The notes: generated by a model from the letters alone, not told the origin. Numbered from the stretch's first letter, positions 27,556 through 37,614 are shown. The stretch: DNA of 64,000 bases from Paraburkholderia caballeronis (GCF_900104845.1 NZ_FNSR01000001.1:1-64000); one strand, 5' to 3'. Numbers and translations: made by a program.

Positions 27556-28039
27556 CCGGTTTCCGCTGCGGGCGGTCCGCCCCGGCGCCGGGGTCCGCCG
27601 CCGGCCTCCCGGCGACAGGGGCAATTGCTGCGCCGCGGCGGGCGATCCGGTATCATCTCGCCGGATCACATGCATGCGCACGCCCGGCGAGGTCCGCCAG
27701 ACGAGCGTGCACAGCCTGCAGCACCGGCCCGCCCCGCGCGGGCCTCGCGCCGGGTCCCGTCAGGGGCTCGCAGGATTTCGCGAAGTAGCGCGTTATCCCG
27801 CTATCCCGCCGCTTCCGCCGACGCCAGCCTTTCCCGCCCGCACGAAGAGGCAGGAGCCAGCAGACCGCCGCAACCGGACAACCGCCGGTCCTCTCCCGAA
27901 GGCACGCCGCGGCCCACGGGCGGCGGGCGCGTTAAAATGGCGGATTGCGCTCGTTCACGGCGAGCGGGACAGCGCAGCGCGATTGCCGTGCCGGCCGGCG
28001 CACTGGTCTGGCGGCCCTTGTATTGCACATCCAGGAACC
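27556..28039. other. Intergenic region, no gene seen
   Basis: About 480 very GC-rich bases between the EEP-family gene and fpr. Open frames here are compositional artefacts, with no RBS or recognisable domain. The fpr promoter is probably in the last 100 bases, where GTTAAAATGG at about 27931-27940 resembles a -10 region. Confidence 0.45.
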
Positions 28040-28810
28040 ATGAGCAAACTCACCACCGAAACCGTCCTCAGCGTCCACCACTGGACCGACACGCTGTTCA
28101 CCTTCACCTGCACGCGCGACGCCGCCCTGCGTTTCGAGAACGGCCAGTTCACGATGGTCGGCCTCGAAGTGGACGGCAAGCCGCTGATCCGCGCGTACAG
28201 CATGGCGAGCGCGAACTACGAAGAGCACCTCGAATTCCTCAGCATCAAGGTGCAGGACGGTCCGCTCACGTCGCGCCTGCAACACCTGAAGGTCGGCGAC
28301 AAGGTGCTGATCGGCAAGAAGCCGACCGGCACGCTGATGGCCGACAACCTGCTGCCGGGCAAGACGCTGTGGCTGCTGTCCACCGGCACGGGCCTCGCGC
28401 CGTTCATGTCGATCATCAAGGACCCGGACATCTACGATCGCTACGAGAAGGTCGTGCTCACGCACACGTGCCGTTTCGTCGACGAACTCGCGTACAAGGA
28501 GTTCATCAGCGAGGACCTGCGCAATCACGAGTACCTCGGCGAGATCGTCCGCGAAAAGCTGGTCTATTACCCGACCGTCACGCGCGAAGCGTTCGACAAC
28601 AAGGGCCGCATCACCGACCTGATCGAGACGAAGAAGCTGTTCGAGGACCTGAACGTGCCGCCGTTCTCGCTCGAAAACGACCGCGTGATGCTGTGCGGCA
28701 GCCCGCACATGCTGCGCGACACGCGCGAGCTGCTCGACGGGCTCGGCTTCAAGGAAGGCAGCAACAACGAGCCGGGTCATTACGTGATCGAAAAGGCGTT
28801 CGTCGGCTGA
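28040..28810 (+). CDS. fpr: Ferredoxin/flavodoxin--NADP reductase
   Basis: This 256-residue FAD enzyme exchanges electrons between NADPH and ferredoxin or flavodoxin. The FAD-binding strand is RAYSMAS and the NADP half holds LLSTGTGLAPFMSII and MLCGSPHML. The C-terminus ends in VEKAFV-like EKAFVG, characteristic of the bacterial subclass II Fpr, which lacks the C-terminal tyrosine. Fpr often supports oxidative-stress repair and Fe-S assembly. An AGGAACC site precedes the ATG at 28040; longer upstream frames lack support. A strong terminator follows. Confidence 0.96.
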   Translation: MSKLTTETVLSVHHWTDTLFTFTCTRDAALRFENGQFTMVGLEVDGKPLIRAYSMASANYEEHLEFLSIKVQDGPLTSRLQHLKVGDKVLIGKKPTGTLMADNLLPGKTLWLLSTGTGLAPFMSIIKDPDIYDRYEKVVLTHTCRFVDELAYKEFISEDLRNHEYLGEIVREKLVYYPTVTREAFDNKGRITDLIETKKLFEDLNVPPFSLENDRVMLCGSPHMLRDTRELLDGLGFKEGSNNEPGHYVIEKAFVG

Positions 28811-28835
28811 CGCGCCCCGCGGTCTCGCCTTCCCG

Positions 28836-28867
28836 AAAAACCGGAGCCTCGCGCTCCGGTTTTTTTT
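28836..28867 (+). terminator. Terminator of fpr
   Basis: AAAAACCGGAGC pairs perfectly with GCTCCGGTTTTT around a CTCGC loop, and the T-run continues to 28867, 26 bases after the fpr stop. Confidence 0.9.
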
Positions 28868-29192
28868 GGCCGCCGGGACTTAGGCCGCGGCGCGCCGTTA
28901 CAATTTCATCCGGCGGTTTTTCCGACTTACTTGTCGGATTTTTCCCACACAAAATCTGCTGCAGGCCCCTTCCGATGACCGGTTCATTGCCTGTCAGTAT
29001 TGGGTTAGATGGCATTTCACAATTTTGCGATATCATCGCGGCGCAGTACGCTCTGACCCGGTCCACCGGGCCGCGGAGCGGCCAGGTTGTTACAGAATGT
29101 AAATTTCGTTACTCGCTCCGGGCGTGTTTGTCGGCGTTGTCCGTCACCACCGACCCGGTGCGCACAAGACCGGTTCTGCTACGGGGGTTGGG
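28868..29192. other. Intergenic region upstream of the two-component system
   Basis: About 325 bases, AT-richer than average. It contains a small stem TCCGAC/GTCGGA (28921-28926 and 28933-28938) followed by TTTTT, perhaps a second terminator. A 13-base palindrome TTACAGAATGTAA at 29090-29102 could be an operator. No coding sequence is seen. Confidence 0.4.
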
Positions 29193-30098
29193 ATGGATTC
29201 GTCGATTGTGGTCACGATCAACGCGCGTGCGCGCGGCCGTCACGGCCACCGCAGGCGCGGAGAACGCGCCCTGCCGGCTGGCGGCCTGGCCGCCGGCGCC
29301 GCGGTCCCGACGATAGGCGACCCTCAGGCGCTCGCGTTCGCCCGCGAGATCGACCGGCTCCAGCGACAAGTCGCCGCACTGTCCGCGCGTCCCGTCGATG
29401 CGGACGAAGCCGCGCGCCAGCGCCTCGCGCGCGAGCTGCACGACTGCGTCGGCGCCGAACTCGCCGCCACCCGTTTTGCTCTGGCCAATGTCCGCACGTG
29501 GCTGCCCGCCGACGCGCCGCCGCAATGCGAAGACGCGCTCGCGCTCGTGCAGCGCTCGCTCGACGCCGCGTGCAACGCGACGCGCGAAGTGCTCGCCGAC
29601 CTCTACGCGCCGCGCCTCGACGCGGGCCTCGTGCGCACGTTGTCCGGCTGGATCCGCGACTTCGGCGCGCGCACCGGCCTGCGCACCAGCTTCGTCTGCG
29701 CGGCCGACGGGCGGCTCGCCCGCCTGCCCGACGACGCCGCGCTGGCCGTGTTCCGCGTCGCGCAGGAGGCGCTCGCGAACGTCGCGCGCCACGCGCGCGC
29801 GACCGGCGCCGACGTCCGCCTCGACTGCACGCCGCAGGCGCTCACGCTCACCGTCGCCGACGACGGCGTCGGCATGCCGCGCGGCGCGCGCCGCCGCGCC
29901 GGCCACTACGGCGTCGCCGGCATGCGCGAGCGCTGCCGCGCGTTCGGCGGCGCGCTGCGGATCGTGTCCGCGCGCGCGGACGACCCGCACGCCGACGCGC
30001 GCCACGGCACCACGGTGCGCGCCCGCTTCGCATGGGACGCGCTGGCCGGCGCAGCCGCGACGCGCCCGCTCGACGACACGCGAGGCCAGCCGTCATGA
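29193..30098 (+). CDS. Soluble sensor histidine kinase (HisKA_3/NarL type)
   Basis: This 301-residue kinase has a HisKA_3 dimerisation region with the phospho-acceptor H83 in ARELHDCVGAEL. A HATPase domain covers about residues 175-285 (N box QEALANVARHAR, G1 DDGVGM, G2 GHYGVAGMRERC). The N-terminal 60 residues are a basic and Ala-rich stretch with a short coiled coil. I see no transmembrane segment and no sensor domain, so it must sense an intracellular or partner signal. The ATG at 29193 follows GGGGG; a GTG at 29124 would add 23 residues. It overlaps the regulator gene by four bases. Confidence 0.88.
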   Translation: MDSSIVVTINARARGRHGHRRRGERALPAGGLAAGAAVPTIGDPQALAFAREIDRLQRQVAALSARPVDADEAARQRLARELHDCVGAELAATRFALANVRTWLPADAPPQCEDALALVQRSLDAACNATREVLADLYAPRLDAGLVRTLSGWIRDFGARTGLRTSFVCAADGRLARLPDDAALAVFRVAQEALANVARHARATGADVRLDCTPQALTLTVADDGVGMPRGARRRAGHYGVAGMRERCRAFGGALRIVSARADDPHADARHGTTVRARFAWDALAGAAATRPLDDTRGQPS

Positions 30099-30751
30099 GC
30101 CCGCGCATCCTGCTCGTCGATGACCATGCGGTCGTGCGCCAGGGCGTGCGCCAGTTGCTGCTCGATCGCGGCATCGCGTCCGAGGTGACCGAGGCGCAGA
30201 CCGGCGCGGAAGGGCTCGCCGCCGTCGCGCAGCACGCGTGCGACGTGGTGCTGCTCGACATCTCGCTACCCGACATGAACGGCGTCGAGGTGCTGAAGCG
30301 GATGAAGCGCAAGGCGCCGCGCATCCCGGTGCTGATGTTCTCGATGTACCGCGAGGACCAGTACGCGGTCCGCGCGCTGAAGGCGGGCGCAGCCGGTTAT
30401 CTGTCGAAGACGGTCGACGCCGCCGGGATGATCGCCGCGATCCAGCAGGTCGCCGGCGGCCGCAAGTACGTGAGCCCGGCGATGGCCGAGGCGCTCGCCG
30501 ACTACGTGTCGGTGGACGGCGAGCAGTTGCCGCACGAAAAGCTGTCCGACCGCGAGTACCAGACGCTGTGCATGCTCGCATCCGGCCAGCGGCTGACCGA
30601 CATCGCGCGCACGCTGTCGCTGTCGGTCAAGACGGTGAGCGTCTACCGGACGCGCGTGCTCGAAAAGATGAAGCTCAGCAACAACGCGGAGCTGACCTTC
30701 TACGTGATGAGCAACCGTCTGATCGACCTGAACCCCGCGATGACCGCCTGA
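30095..30751 (+). CDS. NarL/FixJ-family response regulator
   Basis: This 218-residue regulator has a receiver domain with the acidic pair D9/D10 (LLVDDH), phospho-acceptor D55 (LLDISLPD) and the KT pair in YLSKTVD. A LuxR-type helix-turn-helix covers about residues 149-205 (KLSDREYQTL...LTDIARTLSLSVKTVSVYRTRV). It is the cognate partner of the kinase just upstream, with which it shares an ATGA overlap. The last residues (FYVMSNRLIDLNPAMTA) are typical of the family. Target genes are unknown; the next gene is an amino-acid permease. Confidence 0.95.
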   Translation: MSPRILLVDDHAVVRQGVRQLLLDRGIASEVTEAQTGAEGLAAVAQHACDVVLLDISLPDMNGVEVLKRMKRKAPRIPVLMFSMYREDQYAVRALKAGAAGYLSKTVDAAGMIAAIQQVAGGRKYVSPAMAEALADYVSVDGEQLPHEKLSDREYQTLCMLASGQRLTDIARTLSLSVKTVSVYRTRVLEKMKLSNNAELTFYVMSNRLIDLNPAMTA

Positions 30752-31033
30752 TCCGCGCGGCCGGCTCGCCCGGCCGCAGGAAAAAGGCGAACAGGCGTGC
30801 TTTCACGCGGCGGGCGTCCGATTTAGCAAGGAACCCCGCCGATCGCCGCGCCGCCGGCAAGGATCGCGCGCGCCCCTGTTGCTTTGCGGCAGGATTGTCC
30901 GCCGCCCCCCGTGGCTTCCCGTCCCTCCCGCGCCTGGCGCGAACCCCACTTCCGCTAAAATTTCGGGTTTTCCGATAGTTCGGCGCGCGGGTTTCGAGGG
31001 CGATCCCGCGTGTGTTCCAGGAGTTCGTCCCCC

Positions 31034-32434
31034 ATGTCCCTTTTCCGCAAGAAGAACATCGAGCACATGCTGCAGGCGAGCGCGCAAAGCGCCGGCCTCA
31101 AGAAGGCGCTCGGCGCGCTCGACCTCACGTTCCTCGGCATCGGCGCGATCATCGGCACCGGCATCTTCGTGCTGACCGGCACCGGCGCCGTGCAGGCCGG
31201 CCCCGCGCTGATGGTCGCGTTCCTGATCGCGGCGGTCGCGTGCTGCTTCGCGGCGCTCGCCTATGCGGAATTCGCGTCGACGATCCCGGTCGCCGGCTCG
31301 ATCTACACGTACTCGTACGCGACGCTCGGCGAACTCGCCGCTTGGGTGATCGGCTGGGACCTGATGCTCGAATACGGGCTCGCGACGTCGGCCGTGTCGG
31401 TCGGCTGGTCCGGTTATCTGCAGTCGCTGCTGTCGGGCTTCGGCATCTCGCTGCCGGCCGCGCTCAGCGCCGCGCCCGGCGCGCTGCCCGGCACCCACAC
31501 GCTGTTCAACCTGCCCGCGTTCCTCGTGATGATGGGGATCACCGCGCTGCTGTCGGTCGGCGTGCGCGAATCGACCCGCGTGAACAACATCATGGTGGCG
31601 ATCAAGGTGGTCGTCGTGCTGCTGGTGATCGCGGTCGGCGCGTTCCACGTGCAGCCCGCCAACTGGCATCCGTTCATGCCGAACGGCTGGAACGGCGTGT
31701 TCGGCGCGGCGGCGGTGATGTTCTTCGCGTTCATCGGCTTCGACTCGGTGTCGTCGGCGGCCGAAGAGGTGAAGAACCCGAAACGCGACCTGCCGGTCGG
31801 CATCATCGCGTCGCTCGCGGTCTGCGCGGTGCTGTACGTCGCGGTCGCCGCGGTCGTCACCGGCATCGTGCCGTCGCCGAAATTCGCGAACGTCGCGCAC
31901 CCGGTGTCGTTCGCGCTGCAGGTCGCGGGCCAGCCGTGGGTCGCCGGCTTCATCGACCTCGGCGCGGTGCTCGGCATGCTGACCGTGATCCTCGTGATGA
32001 GCTACGGCCAGACCCGCATCATCTTCGCGATGTCGCGCGACGGGCTGCTGCCCGCCGTGCTGTCGCGCGTGCATCCGCGCTTCGCGACGCCGTTCCTGAC
32101 GACGTGGATCGTCGGCCTGTTCTTCGGCCTGATCGGCGCGCTCGTGCCGCTCAACGTGCTCGCGGAACTGATCAACATCGGCACGCTCGCCGCGTTTTCG
32201 ATGGTGTCGATCGCCGTGCTGATCCTGCGCCGCACGCATCCGGACCTGCCGCGCGCGTTCCGCTGCCCCGGCGTGCCGGTCGTGCCGGTGCTCGCGGTCG
32301 CGTCGTGCCTGTTCCTGATGGTGAACCTGCAACCGATCACGTGGATCGCGTTCGTCGCGTGGCTCGTGATCGGCATGGTCATCTACTTCGGCTACTCGCG
32401 TCATCACTCGCGGCTCGCGCGCAACGCGCAGTAA
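31034..32434 (+). CDS. APC-superfamily amino-acid permease
   Basis: This 466-residue permease has about 12 transmembrane segments. TM1 holds GIGAIIGTGIFVLTG, the unwound substrate motif of the APC fold. The sequence resembles the cationic amino acid transporter (CAT/YfnA) group: FFAFIGFDSVSSAAEEVKNP and MSYGQTRIIFAMSRDGLLP. It likely imports an amino acid in symport with protons. An AGGAG site precedes the ATG at 31034; a GTG 24 bases upstream is also possible. Confidence 0.94.
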   Translation: MSLFRKKNIEHMLQASAQSAGLKKALGALDLTFLGIGAIIGTGIFVLTGTGAVQAGPALMVAFLIAAVACCFAALAYAEFASTIPVAGSIYTYSYATLGELAAWVIGWDLMLEYGLATSAVSVGWSGYLQSLLSGFGISLPAALSAAPGALPGTHTLFNLPAFLVMMGITALLSVGVRESTRVNNIMVAIKVVVVLLVIAVGAFHVQPANWHPFMPNGWNGVFGAAAVMFFAFIGFDSVSSAAEEVKNPKRDLPVGIIASLAVCAVLYVAVAAVVTGIVPSPKFANVAHPVSFALQVAGQPWVAGFIDLGAVLGMLTVILVMSYGQTRIIFAMSRDGLLPAVLSRVHPRFATPFLTTWIVGLFFGLIGALVPLNVLAELINIGTLAAFSMVSIAVLILRRTHPDLPRAFRCPGVPVVPVLAVASCLFLMVNLQPITWIAFVAWLVIGMVIYFGYSRHHSRLARNAQ

Positions 32435-32773
32435 CGCTGCGGCCAGCGTTCATCGCTCGATAGCGGGCGTTCCGGAGCGCCGGCTGAACGGCCAGTCCCT
32501 CGCGGGGGACGGGCCGTTTTTCATGGCGCGCGCGGGCCGCGATTCCCGCTCCGGCGGGGAAAACCCCGCACAGCGCAAACCGGCGATTTGTGCTTTACTG
32601 TCCCGAGCATCACCCGTAAATACACGAAAGCACCAGCCGGACCCTCGCCCCCGCTTCTCCTCGACAGCCCCGCCAAAAGGCCGTCGTGCGCCGCCAGTCG
32701 CGGACGGGAGAAGAGTAGCAAACGGCAATCTCGGGGCAATCACGTGTGCGGGCCCAGGCCGGTCTCTACCCCA
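32435..32773. other. Intergenic region upstream of the Mo-hydroxylase operon
   Basis: About 340 bases before the sigma-54-type promoter. No gene is seen. An imperfect inverted repeat GGCCAGTCCCTCGCGGGGGACGGGCC (hairpin about 32490-32515) followed by TTTTTC looks like the terminator of the permease gene. The rest may bind an enhancer-binding protein, which I cannot identify. Confidence 0.45.
32490..32521 (+). terminator. Probable terminator of the amino-acid permease gene
   Basis: GGCCAGTCCC and GGGACGGGCC form a GC-rich imperfect stem over about 25 bases followed by TTTTTC at about 32516-32521. It is 55 bases after the permease stop. Confidence 0.6.
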
Positions 32774-32789
32774 TGGCAACCATCTTGCA
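32774..32789 (+). promoter_or_regulatory. Putative sigma-54 promoter of the form II hydroxylase operon
   Basis: TGGCAACCATCTTGCA matches the sigma-54 consensus TGGCAC-N5-TTGCA. The invariant GG (32775-32776) and GC (32787-32788) doublets are separated by exactly 10 bases. The predicted start near 32800 leaves a leader of about 90 bases. Sigma-54 promoters need an ATP-driven enhancer-binding protein, and none is encoded in this window. Confidence 0.6.
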
Positions 32790-32810
32790 GGGGATCGGAG
32801 TCAGTGCCGG

Positions 32811-32880
32811 AGCGCTAACTCGGGTCGACAGCTCTGCATGGGACCCGAGTAAGCGCTAAAGCGCTAACTCGGGTCGACAG
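32811..32880 (+). repeat. Direct and inverted repeat cluster in the operon leader
   Basis: A 21-base unit, AGCGCTAACTCGGGTCGACAG, occurs at 32811-32831 and exactly again at 32860-32880. Between them, 32843-32857 (ACCCGAGTAAGCGCT) is the complement of the unit's first 15 bases with one mismatch. In the transcript the middle arm can pair with the first copy (17-nt loop) or with the second copy (TAAA loop), so two hairpins exclude each other. The second ends four bases before the AGGAG site of the first gene. Function is unknown. Confidence 0.85.
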
Positions 32881-32890
32881 GAGACAGACA

Positions 32891-33388
32891 ATGGCGATAA
32901 GCATCCGCCTCACGGTCAACGGCCAGCCCGTAACCGCCGAGGTCGAACCCCACACCCTTCTGGTCCAGTTCCTGCGCGAACAGCTACGCCTAACCGGCAC
33001 GCACGTCGGCTGCGACACGGCGCAGTGCGGCGCATGCACGGTCCATCTGGACGGCCGCGCAATCAAGTCGTGCAACCGGCTCGCGGTGCAGTGCGACGGC
33101 GCAAGCGTCACGACGATCGAAGGGCTCGCGCACCACGGCGAACTGCATCCGATGCAGGCCGCGTTCCGCGACTGCCACGGGCTGCAATGCGGGTTCTGCA
33201 CACCCGGCATGGTGATGAGCGCCACCGCACTCGCGGCCGGCCATCCTGACCTCACCGAAGCGGACGTGCGCGCCGGCCTCGACGGCAACCTGTGCCGCTG
33301 TACCGGCTATCACAACATCGTGAAAGCCGTGCTCGCGGGCGCCGCCGAAACGCGCGCGTGCGCGAACGCCACCGCCGCGCACGCGTGA
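32891..33388 (+). CDS. Form II Mo-hydroxylase small subunit, 2Fe-2S protein (CoxS-like)
   Basis: This 165-residue protein carries two [2Fe-2S] clusters. The N-terminal plant-type cluster uses CDTAQCGAC and a later cysteine in KSCNRL; the C-terminal alpha-helical cluster uses CGFCTPG and [10 protein letters not shown]. It passes electrons from the molybdenum site to FAD. It is the first gene of a 7.6-kb operon in S-L-M order, which is the usual order in form II enzymes (form I CO dehydrogenases are M-S-L). The start at 32891 has AGGAG seven bases before. Confidence 0.95.
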   Translation: MAISIRLTVNGQPVTAEVEPHTLLVQFLREQLRLTGTHVGCDTAQCGACTVHLDGRAIKSCNRLAVQCDGASVTTIEGLAHHGELHPMQAAFRDCHGLQCGFCTPGMVMSATALAAGHPDLTEADVRAGLDGNLCRCTGYHNIVKAVLAGAAETRACANATAAHA

Positions 33389-33399
33389 CGGAGGCGACC

Positions 33400-35787
33400 A
33401 TGAACGCACCCGAACAGCATCGGATGATCGGCGCCTCCGTGAAGCGCAAGGAGGACTACCGTTTCCTGACCGGCGCGGGCCAGTACACGGACGACGTCGT
33501 ACTGCCGCATCAAACGTGGGCCGTGTTCGTGCGCTCGCCGTACGCGCACGCAAGAATCGCCCGCATCGACACCGCGGCCGCGAAAGCGTCGCCCGGCGTC
33601 GTCGCGGTGTTCACCGGCGCGGACCTCGCGGCGGAGCACGTCGGCGGCCTGCCGTGCGGCTGGCTGATCCACAGCATCGACGGCTCGCCGATGCGCGAGC
33701 CGCCGCATCCGGTGATCGCGCACGACAAGGTGCGCCACGTCGGCGACCAGGTCGCGCTCGTGATCGCGGAATCGGTGAAGGCGGCGAAGGACGCCGCCGA
33801 ACTGATCGAAGTCGACTACGACGAACTGCCGGCCGCGATCGACACCGCGCACGCGGCCGACGCCGGCCAGCCCGCCGTGCACGACGACGTGCCGGACAAC
33901 ACCTGCTACACATGGGGCCACGGCGACAAGGCCGCGACCGACGCCGCGTTCGCGAAGGCCGCGCACGTGACGACGCTCGACATCGTGAACAACCGCCTCG
34001 TGCCGAACGCGATCGAGCCGCGCGCGGTGAACGCGAGTTACGCGCCGCAGGACGACAGCTACACGGTCTACGTCGCGAACCAGAACCCGCACGTCGAGCG
34101 TCTGCTGATGGCGGCGTTCGTGCTGTCGCTGCCGGAGACGAAGCTGCGCGTGATCGCGCCGGACGTCGGCGGCGGTTTCGGCTCGAAGATCTTCCTGTAC
34201 GCGGAGGACGTCGCGCTCACGTGGGCGTCGAAGAAGATCCGCCGGCCGGTCAAGTGGACGGCCGAACGCTCGGAGTCGTTCCTGTCCGACGCCCACGGCC
34301 GCGACCACGTGACGAAGGCCGAACTCGCGCTCGACGCGAACGGCCGGTTCCTCGCGATGCGCGTGCATACGATCGCGAACATGGGCGCGTATCTGTCGAC
34401 GTTCTCGTCGAGCGTGCCGACGATCCTGTACGCGACGCTGCTCGCGGGCCAGTACGCGACGCCCGCCATCTACGCGGAAGTGAAGGCGGTGTTCACGAAC
34501 ACGGTGCCGGTCGATGCGTACCGGGGCGCGGGCCGCCCCGAGGCGACCTATGTGGTCGAACGGCTCGTCGAAACCGCCGCGCGCGAGATGAACCTCGATC
34601 CGGCCGGGATCCGCCGCCGCAACTTCATCACGACGTTCCCGTATGCAACGCCGGTCGGCCTCACCTACGACACCGGCGACTACGAAGCGTGCCTCGCGCG
34701 CGCGATGCAGCTCGCGGACGTCGAAGGCTTTCCCGCGCGGCGCGAAACGTCGAGGCAGCATGGCCTGCTGCGCGGGCTCGGTTACTCGTGCTACATCGAG
34801 GCGTGCGGACTCGCGCCGTCGAACATCGCGGGCGCGCTCGGCGCGCGCGCGGGCCTGTTCGAAGCGGGCGAGGTGCGCGTGAACCCGACCGGCTCGGTCA
34901 CCGTGTTCACCGGCTCGCACAGCCACGGCCAGGGCCACGAGACGACGTTCGCGCAGGTCGTCGCGGACCGGCTCGGCGTACCGATCGAGCAGGTCGAGAT
35001 CGTGCACGGCGACACCGGCCGCATCCCGTTCGGGATGGGCACCTACGGGTCGCGTTCGATCGCGGTCGGCGGCTCGGCCATCATGAAGGCGCTCGACAAG
35101 ATCGAGGCGAAGGCGAAAAAGATCGCCGCGCATCTGCTCGAAGCGGGCGCGGACGACATCGAGTTCGCCGACGGCGTGTTCCGCGTGGCCGGCACCGACC
35201 GCACGAAGACGTTCGCCGAGATCGCGCTGACCGCATACGTGCCGCACAACTATCCGCTGGAGACGCTCGAACCGGGCCTCGACGAAAGCGCGTTCTACGA
35301 TCCGACCAACTTCACCTATCCGTCCGGCGCGTACCTCTGCGAGATCGAGGTGGACCCGGACACCGGCGAGACGCGCATCGACCGCTTCACCGCCGTCGAC
35401 GACTTCGGCAACGTCATCAATCCGATGATCGTCGAAGGCCAGGTGCACGGCGGCCTCGGCCAGGGAATCGGCCAGGCGCTGCTGGAACGCTGCGTGTACG
35501 ACAACGACAGCGGCCAGTTGCTGTCCGGCTCGTACATGGACTACGCGATGCCGCGCGCGTCCGACCTGCCGGACTTCACCGTCGAGACCGCGAAAGGCAC
35601 GCCGTGCACGCACAACCCGCTCGGCGTGAAGGGCTGCGGCGAGGCCGGCGCGATCGGCTCGCCGCCGGCCGTCATCAACGCGCTGCTCGACGCGCTCGCG
35701 CCGCTCGGCGTGAAGGATCTGCAGATGCCCGCGACGCCGCACCGGATCTGGTCGGCGATCCGCGCCGCGCAACCGGCGTCCGCATAA
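33400..35787 (+). CDS. Form II Mo-hydroxylase large subunit (CoxL-like, AYRGAGR)
   Basis: This 795-residue molybdopterin-cytosine-dinucleotide subunit belongs to the xanthine oxidase family. Its active-site loop is AYRGAGR at residues 373-379, the form II signature; true CO dehydrogenases (form I) have AYRCSFR with the Cu-binding cysteine, so CO oxidation is unlikely. The conserved catalytic glutamate lies in [15 protein letters not shown] near the C-terminus. [17 protein letters not shown] and [10 protein letters not shown] also bind cofactor. The real substrate is probably an aldehyde or N-heterocycle. It starts 12 bases after the small-subunit stop. Confidence 0.94.
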   Translation: MNAPEQHRMIGASVKRKEDYRFLTGAGQYTDDVVLPHQTWAVFVRSPYAHARIARIDTAAAKASPGVVAVFTGADLAAEHVGGLPCGWLIHSIDGSPMREPPHPVIAHDKVRHVGDQVALVIAESVKAAKDAAELIEVDYDELPAAIDTAHAADAGQPAVHDDVPDNTCYTWGHGDKAATDAAFAKAAHVTTLDIVNNRLVPNAIEPRAVNASYAPQDDSYTVYVANQNPHVERLLMAAFVLSLPETKLRVIAPDVGGGFGSKIFLYAEDVALTWASKKIRRPVKWTAERSESFLSDAHGRDHVTKAELALDANGRFLAMRVHTIANMGAYLSTFSSSVPTILYATLLAGQYATPAIYAEVKAVFTNTVPVDAYRGAGRPEATYVVERLVETAAREMNLDPAGIRRRNFITTFPYATPVGLTYDTGDYEACLARAMQLADVEGFPARRETSRQHGLLRGLGYSCYIEACGLAPSNIAGALGARAGLFEAGEVRVNPTGSVTVFTGSHSHGQGHETTFAQVVADRLGVPIEQVEIVHGDTGRIPFGMGTYGSRSIAVGGSAIMKALDKIEAKAKKIAAHLLEAGADDIEFADGVFRVAGTDRTKTFAEIALTAYVPHNYPLETLEPGLDESAFYDPTNFTYPSGAYLCEIEVDPDTGETRIDRFTAVDDFGNVINPMIVEGQVHGGLGQGIGQALLERCVYDNDSGQLLSGSYMDYAMPRASDLPDFTVETAKGTPCTHNPLGVKGCGEAGAIGSPPAVINALLDALAPLGVKDLQMPATPHRIWSAIRAAQPASA

Positions 35788-35814
35788 CGGAAGAGACCCG
35801 AAGGAGACACGCTC

Positions 35815-36612
35815 ATGTACTCGTTCGACTACCGGCGCGCGGACGACGCGCAACACGCGGTCAGCACGCTCGGCGCGACGCCGGATGCGAAGTATCTCGG
35901 CGGCGGCCAGAGCCTGCTGCCGACGATGCGGCTGCGGCTCGCGCAGCCGTCCGCGTTGGTGGACGTCACGCGCATTCCCGCGCTCAGGCAGATCGCGGTC
36001 GATCCGAAGACCGTGACGGTCGGCGCGGCGGTCTGCCATGCGGACGTCGCGGAACACGCGCAGATCCAGCGCGTGCTGCCCGCGCTCGCGCAACTGGCCG
36101 GCAGCATCGGCGACCGCCAGGTGCGCGCGCTCGGCACGCTCGGCGGCTCGATCGCGAACGACGACCCGGCCGCCGACTATCCGGCCGCGCTGCTCGCGCT
36201 GAACGCGACGGTCGTCACCGACCGCCGCCGCCTCGGCGCGGATGCGTTTTTCGTCGGCCTGTACGAGACCGCGCTCGAACCGGACGAACTGATCGTCGCA
36301 GTCGAGTTCCCGGTGCCGGAGCGCGCCGCGTACGAGAAGTTCAGGAATCCGGCGTCGCACTTCGCGCTGGCCGGCGTGTTCGTCGCGAGGTCCGCGGACG
36401 GCGTGCGCGTCGCGGTGACGGGCGCGGCGGCGTCGGTGTTCCGCGCGGCCGCCCTCGAAACCGCGCTCGCCGCGAACTTCACCCCCGAAGCCGCGCGCAC
36501 GGTTACGATCGCGGCCGACGACCTGAACACCGACATGCACGCGAGCGCCGCGTATCGCGCGCATCTGATTCCGGTGCTCGCGGCGCGCGCGGTCGCGCAC
36601 GCGAACGGTTAG
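35815..36612 (+). CDS. Form II Mo-hydroxylase medium subunit, FAD-binding (CoxM-like)
   Basis: This 265-residue FAD subunit begins [17 protein letters not shown] and has the FAD-pyrophosphate loops [21 protein letters not shown] and [24 protein letters not shown] of the vanillyl-alcohol-like fold. It receives electrons from the 2Fe-2S clusters and passes them to a carrier. It lies 27 bases after the large-subunit gene and completes the S-L-M enzyme. A GAAGGAG site precedes the ATG. Confidence 0.95.
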   Translation: MYSFDYRRADDAQHAVSTLGATPDAKYLGGGQSLLPTMRLRLAQPSALVDVTRIPALRQIAVDPKTVTVGAAVCHADVAEHAQIQRVLPALAQLAGSIGDRQVRALGTLGGSIANDDPAADYPAALLALNATVVTDRRRLGADAFFVGLYETALEPDELIVAVEFPVPERAAYEKFRNPASHFALAGVFVARSADGVRVAVTGAAASVFRAAALETALAANFTPEAARTVTIAADDLNTDMHASAAYRAHLIPVLAARAVAHANG

Positions 36613-36710
36613 CGGCACCGGCGCGAACGCGTGAAGGCGGCGCGGCGGATCGCGCGCCGCCGTTTCCGTTCCCGCCGCGCCGCAAGCCTGCACGAATCAT
36701 CGGGAATCCC

Positions 36711-37610
36711 ATGCAACCCGCGTCGATCGACGACACCGTCCGTCAACTCGAAGCGCACGGCTACTTCGCGAGCCGCGAACTGGCGACCGCGCTGTTTCTC
36801 GCGCTGAAGCTGGAGCGGCCGCTGTTCGTCGAAGGCGAGCCGGGCGTCGGCAAGACCGAACTCGCGAAGGCGGCCGCGCAGTGGCTCGGCACGCCGCTGC
36901 TGCGGCTGCAATGCTACGAAGGACTCGATACCGCGAGCGCGCTGTACGAGTGGGACTACCCGCGGCAGATCATGGCGCTGCGGCTCGCGGAAGCGACCGG
37001 CAACGCGACGGGCGAAGCGCCGACCAACGACACGCTGTATCGCGACGAATTCCTGCTGAAGCGCCCGCTGTTGCAGGCGCTGCTGCCCGATCCGCAGCAA
37101 CCGGACGGCCGCCGCGTGCTGCTGATCGACGAGATCGACCGCGCGGACGAGCCGTTCGAGGCGTTCCTGCTGGAGCTTCTTTCGGATTTCCAGGTGTCGA
37201 TTCCCGAGTACGGCACCGTGCGCGCGGCCCGGCCGCCGCTCGTCGTGATTACGTCGAACCGCACGCGCGAAGTGCACGACGCGTTGAAGCGGCGCTGTCT
37301 GTACCAGTGGCTCGGTTATCCGGACCGCGCGCGCGAACTGACGATCGTCGCCGCGCGCGCGCCGGAGACGAGCGCCGACCTGCAACGGCGCGCGGTCGAT
37401 TTCGTGCACCGGCTGCGAACCATGGACCTGTTCAAGGCGCCGGGCATCGCGGAGACGATCGACTGGTGCCGCGCGCTCGCCGCGCTGTCGGTCGCGGAAC
37501 TCGATCCGCAGTCGGTGCAGGACACGCTCGGCGTGCTGCTCAAGTATCAGGACGACCTTGCGCAACTCGACGCGCAGCGGATCGCCGAATGCCTCGCGGT
37601 CGCGGACTAG
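36711..37610 (+). CDS. MoxR-family AAA ATPase (CoxD-like)
   Basis: This 299-residue AAA+ ATPase has Walker [10 protein letters not shown] (residues 42-50), Walker [13 protein letters not shown] (about 136-147), sensor TSNRTRE and an arginine finger region [12 protein letters not shown]. CoxD in Oligotropha is thought to unfold or remodel the apo-enzyme so that the metal centre can be completed. It is paired with the VWA protein next to it, as in most MoxR systems. The ATG at 36711 starts 98 bases after the medium-subunit gene, the largest gap within the operon. Confidence 0.93.
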   Translation: MQPASIDDTVRQLEAHGYFASRELATALFLALKLERPLFVEGEPGVGKTELAKAAAQWLGTPLLRLQCYEGLDTASALYEWDYPRQIMALRLAEATGNATGEAPTNDTLYRDEFLLKRPLLQALLPDPQQPDGRRVLLIDEIDRADEPFEAFLLELLSDFQVSIPEYGTVRAARPPLVVITSNRTREVHDALKRRCLYQWLGYPDRARELTIVAARAPETSADLQRRAVDFVHRLRTMDLFKAPGIAETIDWCRALAALSVAELDPQSVQDTLGVLLKYQDDLAQLDAQRIAECLAVAD

Positions 37611-37614
37611 CGCG

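Noticed and set aside
32811..32880. CRISPR array or attachment site
   Set aside because: Only two copies of one repeat, with an inverted copy between and no cas genes, integrase or duplicated tRNA end.
33400..35787. True aerobic CO dehydrogenase (form I)
   Set aside because: The active-site loop is AYRGAGR instead of AYRCSFR, and the gene order is S-L-M.
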